From NCBI GenBank assembly GCA_016719395.1, contig JADJZF010000006.1, positions 1 to 64,000 of the forward strand: 64,000 nucleotides of DNA, written 5' to 3'. The DNA is from Candidatus Amarobacter glycogenicus. Its GTDB lineage: Bacteria; Chloroflexota; Dehalococcoidia; Tepidiformales; Tepidiformaceae. Of the stretch, positions 61,632 to 64,000 are shown piece by piece; position 1 is the first letter of the stretch, and every line of letters begins with the position of its first letter. The notes below the pieces were generated by a model. The model saw nothing but the letters and a program-made list of their open reading frames with translations. It searched no databases and was not told the origin of the DNA. Made by a program: the position numbers and the translations under genes.

Positions 61632-62513
61632 ATGGTTGAACGAATCGATCACATGGTCTGCGTCGTCCCGGACCTGCTCTCGGCCGGCGCGGCGTACGAA
61701 CGCCTGGGTCTGAGCCCGACGGCCGAGAGCAGGCACGAGGCCGCAGGGGTTGCGAATCGCGCGGTGTTCGTCGGCACCGATGCGACGAACTACACCTACC
61801 TCGAACTCCTGTCAGTCACGGATCAGGTGATCGCCCGCTCGACCGGCCGGGAGCTGTATGTCGAGGCAGTAGCACGCGGCGGTTCGGTGGTAGGGGTCTC
61901 TTTTGGTTCGGCGGACATCCAATCCGCCTCCCGCGAGCTTGGCGCAGCAGGTTATCCGGCGCCGATCGAGACTCTGAGTCGTCCCGATGGTTCGAAGGTG
62001 ATCGACATCGCCACGGTCGATACCAGGGGTGCTGTGCCGTTCAGGCTCTCGCTCGCTCAGTACCCGGAAACGTGGGCGGCCCGCTACGAACGGTCACGAG
62101 CTGCGGGACGGTTCGCCCATGACTTCCCCTTGAAGCGGCTGGATCACCTCGCTGTGGTCGCGCCCGACATCGAAGCGGCGACTCGTTTCTGGGGTGAAGT
62201 GCTCGGCGTTCCCGTCCACGGGGAGATCCGGACAGATGCGATGGTCATCAAGCAGCTGAAGATCGGCGATGCCGTCCTGGAGCTGCTCGGGCCGGCCACA
62301 CCGCAGAGCCCGATGGCCGCGAGGCCGGCGGCGCTGGCGAGCATGGCGGCCTGGGAGGTGAACGGGCCGCTGGATGCAGCCGTGGAGCTCGCCCGTGAGC
62401 GCGGATTCACCGTGAGTGAACCGGAGTACGGCGTGATCCCGGGCACCCGCCGGGCGAGCATACCGGCCGCCGAGCTGGCAGGGGTAGGCATGCAACTCCT
62501 CGAGTACGTCTAG
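61632..62513 (+). CDS. VOC-superfamily (glyoxalase-like) protein with two domains
   Basis: The 293-residue protein has two vicinal-oxygen-chelate modules: VERIDHMVCVVPDLLSAGAA and, near residue 170, KRLDHLAVVAPDIEAATRFW followed by MVIKQLKIGDAVLELLGPAT. The second looks like methylmalonyl-CoA epimerase and lactoylglutathione lyase families, with metal ligands His and Glu. Substrate unknown. Cytosolic; monocistronic. Confidence 0.8.
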   Translation: MVERIDHMVCVVPDLLSAGAAYERLGLSPTAESRHEAAGVANRAVFVGTDATNYTYLELLSVTDQVIARSTGRELYVEAVARGGSVVGVSFGSADIQSASRELGAAGYPAPIETLSRPDGSKVIDIATVDTRGAVPFRLSLAQYPETWAARYERSRAAGRFAHDFPLKRLDHLAVVAPDIEAATRFWGEVLGVPVHGEIRTDAMVIKQLKIGDAVLELLGPATPQSPMAARPAALASMAAWEVNGPLDAAVELARERGFTVSEPEYGVIPGTRRASIPAAELAGVGMQLLEYV

Positions 62514-62667
62514 GTACACCGCGCAGTCACACTTCTGCCACGGGACTGATCCCCTAGGGGAATTCCCTGATGGCCGCCACCTTGAAGGAAACCCCGGAAC
62601 TGGCGTGAGCCAGGCCTTCCGGAAGAGGGGCAGCACGGCCTTGGATCCCCGGCCTATCAGCGCAGTC

Positions 62668-62952
62668 ATGGCTATTGCGGCGTACCGTTTGCCGGTCTCG
62701 CGGGAGTGGGCGCCGGGAATGGGGAGCACCGCCCTCGCTGTTTCCGAGGGTGCGAAAGACCGCGTCGAGATTAGCGCCGAGGCCCGCCAACGCGCCGCCG
62801 CCTCTACCGAGCCGCAGCTCTGGGGCGAAGTCCGCTATGAGTATCCCCACACCGACGACCCCGACCTGCCCTGGGAGGTTGCCCACCAGGAGTGGACGGA
62901 CTTGATGGCGAAGGTCTTCGGGAGTCCGGACGAAGAGAGCGAAGCCGCCTGA
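62668..62952 (+). CDS. Small protein with DRVEISAEAR motif
   Basis: The open frame of about 94 residues (ATG at 62668 taken; GTG 62605 or ATG 62719 are possible) has a variable first half, then AKDRVEISAEARQRAAAS and a C-terminal PHTDDPDLPWEVAHQEWTDL. The D(R/K)(V/I)EISxEA(R/K) signature is shared with flagellar anti-sigma factor FlgM and some other flagellar-linked small proteins, but the rest does not match well. The flagellar operon lies 7 kb away. Start and function are uncertain. Confidence 0.4.
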   Translation: MAIAAYRLPVSREWAPGMGSTALAVSEGAKDRVEISAEARQRAAASTEPQLWGEVRYEYPHTDDPDLPWEVAHQEWTDLMAKVFGSPDEESEAA

Positions 62953-62988
62953 TCCGGGACGCCGTACTTCCCCACGGAGCCCTCGCCT

Positions 62989-63774
62989 CTACCCCACTCC
63001 GAAGAAACCGAACAGCTCGGGGTACTTGTTCACGCTGGCGCCACCATCGATGTAGAGCGTCTGGGCGGTCATGAGCGACGACTCATCTGATGCGAGGTAG
63101 GTGAGCAGGTTCGCGATGTCCTCCGGCTCTCCGGCACGGCCGATCGGCGCTTCGTGGATGAATGCGTCCTCCAACCCCGGAATCCCGAGCATCCCTGCGG
63201 TCGCCGGGGTGTGGACGAGACCGGGCCCGACAGCATTGACACGGATCTTGTGCCGTCCGAGTTCGAGTGCCGCCACCTTCGTCAGCATGGTCACGCCCGC
63301 CTTCGCCGCGCAGTAGGCGGCGAAGCCCTCGGTCGCCTGGATCGCGTTGAGGCTGGCGATGTTGATGATGCTTCCGCCCGTGCCCTGGGCGATCAGGCGC
63401 TTCGCTTCGTGCTTGAGACAGAGGAATGTCCCCGTCAAGGAGATGCCGAGCACCCGGTCCCAATCTTCGAGGGGATAGTCCTGGATTGGCGAGAAGCCGC
63501 CGACGCCTGCGTTGTTGACCGCGATGTCGAGCCGCCCGAAACGCCGGATGGCCTGGTTCACCATCCGCTCCACCGCTGCTTCGTCGCGCACATCGACTTC
63601 GGCGCCATCGAGGTAGTTGTGGCCTAACTGGCCGATGAGCGCGCCGATGCCATCGCTATCCGTATCGCCGACGATGACGCGCGCGCCCTCGGCGACGAAT
63701 CGTTCCACAGCGGCCCTGCCTATCCCCGAAGCGCCGCCGGTGACGATCGCGACCTTGCCATCTAGCCTTCCCAT
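62989..63774 (-). CDS. SDR-family oxidoreductase
   Basis: The 261-residue classical SDR has VAIVTGGASGIGRAAVERFV, DIAVNNAGVGG, INIASLNAI with YCAAKAG (Ser, Tyr, Lys) and TAQTLYIDGGASV. It resembles 3-oxoacyl or secondary alcohol dehydrogenases; the substrate is unknown. Confidence 0.88.
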   Translation of the reverse strand: MGRLDGKVAIVTGGASGIGRAAVERFVAEGARVIVGDTDSDGIGALIGQLGHNYLDGAEVDVRDEAAVERMVNQAIRRFGRLDIAVNNAGVGGFSPIQDYPLEDWDRVLGISLTGTFLCLKHEAKRLIAQGTGGSIINIASLNAIQATEGFAAYCAAKAGVTMLTKVAALELGRHKIRVNAVGPGLVHTPATAGMLGIPGLEDAFIHEAPIGRAGEPEDIANLLTYLASDESSLMTAQTLYIDGGASVNKYPELFGFFGVG

Positions 63775-63888
63775 GTCCCGTTCCTTTCACCCCGGAGACT
63801 CGGCGGATGCGCGGAGGGAGCTCTCGGCGAACGGTCTTCGGCGTTACCCTGCCATTGGCCTACTCCGGGATTCCCGGCCTCCTGGTGA

Positions 63889-64000
63889 CTAGAGATGTCG
63901 GCGGTAGAACGCGAGCGATTTCTCCCACGCGTCCTTCGCCGCCGCGGGGTTGTACTCCGGTTCCGGGTGCTCGTCGTTGAAGAAAGCGTGCTGGGTCCCC
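63889..64000 (-). CDS. Dienelactone-hydrolase-like protein, C-terminal end only
   Basis: The window edge cuts this gene. The last 36 codons read TQHAFFNDEHPEPEYNPAAA, then WEKSLAFYRRHL and a TAG stop. The His-Ala-Phe-Phe segment is the catalytic-His loop of dienelactone-hydrolase-like alpha/beta hydrolases, and the Ala-rich helix is their usual end. The rest of the protein lies outside. Confidence 0.7.
   Translation of the reverse strand, partial: GTQHAFFNDEHPEPEYNPAAAKDAWEKSLAFYRRHL

Overview
The window is high-GC bacterial chromosome, densely coded and mostly in short co-directional operons with 1-4 nt start/stop overlaps. Several traits point to Chloroflexota, possibly Dehalococcoidia/Tepidiformia-like: DUF11-repeat surface proteins, an erythrin-VIT iron transporter, F420-type luciferase-like oxidoreductases, a TIGR03960-type radical SAM protein, split MaoC hydratases, and a sigma/anti-sigma pair with DUF5666-like domains. 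This is inference from gene content; there is no 16S gene to test it. At least five loci (DUF11 gene, rpoC, the UDP-sugar dehydrogenase, fliF and one secreted protein) carry one-base frame changes, two of them clearly at homopolymers. This suggests indel errors in a draft assembly, although real decay of the surface genes cannot be excluded.

Layout. 1-8.8 kb: one giant secreted repeat protein (DUF11 modules, then SpaA-like domains, a Pro/Thr linker and a C-terminal membrane anchor), broken into many frames near its 5' end. 8.8-11.0 kb: a small lipoprotein, an erythrin-VIT metal transporter and a secreted DUF2993-like protein. 11.1-24.2 kb: information-processing core, consisting of a solo 5S rRNA with its own promoter and terminator, ribosomal protein S1, ClpC, RpoB and RpoC. 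24.2-29.5 kb: a radical SAM protein and a small cytosolic protein (minus strand), IspD-IspF of the MEP pathway, and a PNPOx-UbiA(MenA-like) fusion. 29.6-37.8 kb: a surface glycan locus with an initiating sugar transferase, a CapD/WbpM-type membrane dehydratase, and a WbpA/WbpB/WbpE/WbpD-like set that would make a UDP-2,3-diacetamido-glucuronic acid-type sugar. 37.8-45.4 kb: mixed metabolic genes (DinB, ketopantoate-reductase-like, LLM oxidoreductase, phosphatase, SDR, GNAT, threonine deaminase, beta-propeller).

45.4-55.3 kb: a twelve-gene flagellar operon on the minus strand, reading fliF-fliG-fliH-fliI-fliJ-flgB-flgC-fliE-fliK-flgD-(TIGR02530-like)-flgE and closed by a strong hairpin. It encodes the MS ring, switch, export ATPase complex, proximal rod, hook-length control, hook cap and hook. 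Flagellin, export-gate and chemotaxis genes must lie elsewhere. 55.5-64 kb: a two-subunit MaoC hydratase plus an SDR dehydrogenase (an acyl-CoA hydration/oxidation pair), a tiny repeat protein, a sugar epimerase, an ECF sigma/anti-sigma pair, and small metabolic genes. The window ends inside a dienelactone-hydrolase-like gene.

The most noteworthy points are the PNPOx-UbiA fusion, the small NLNLSKSN-repeat protein, the flagellar gene order, the solo 5S unit and the heavily frame-broken DUF11 adhesin.
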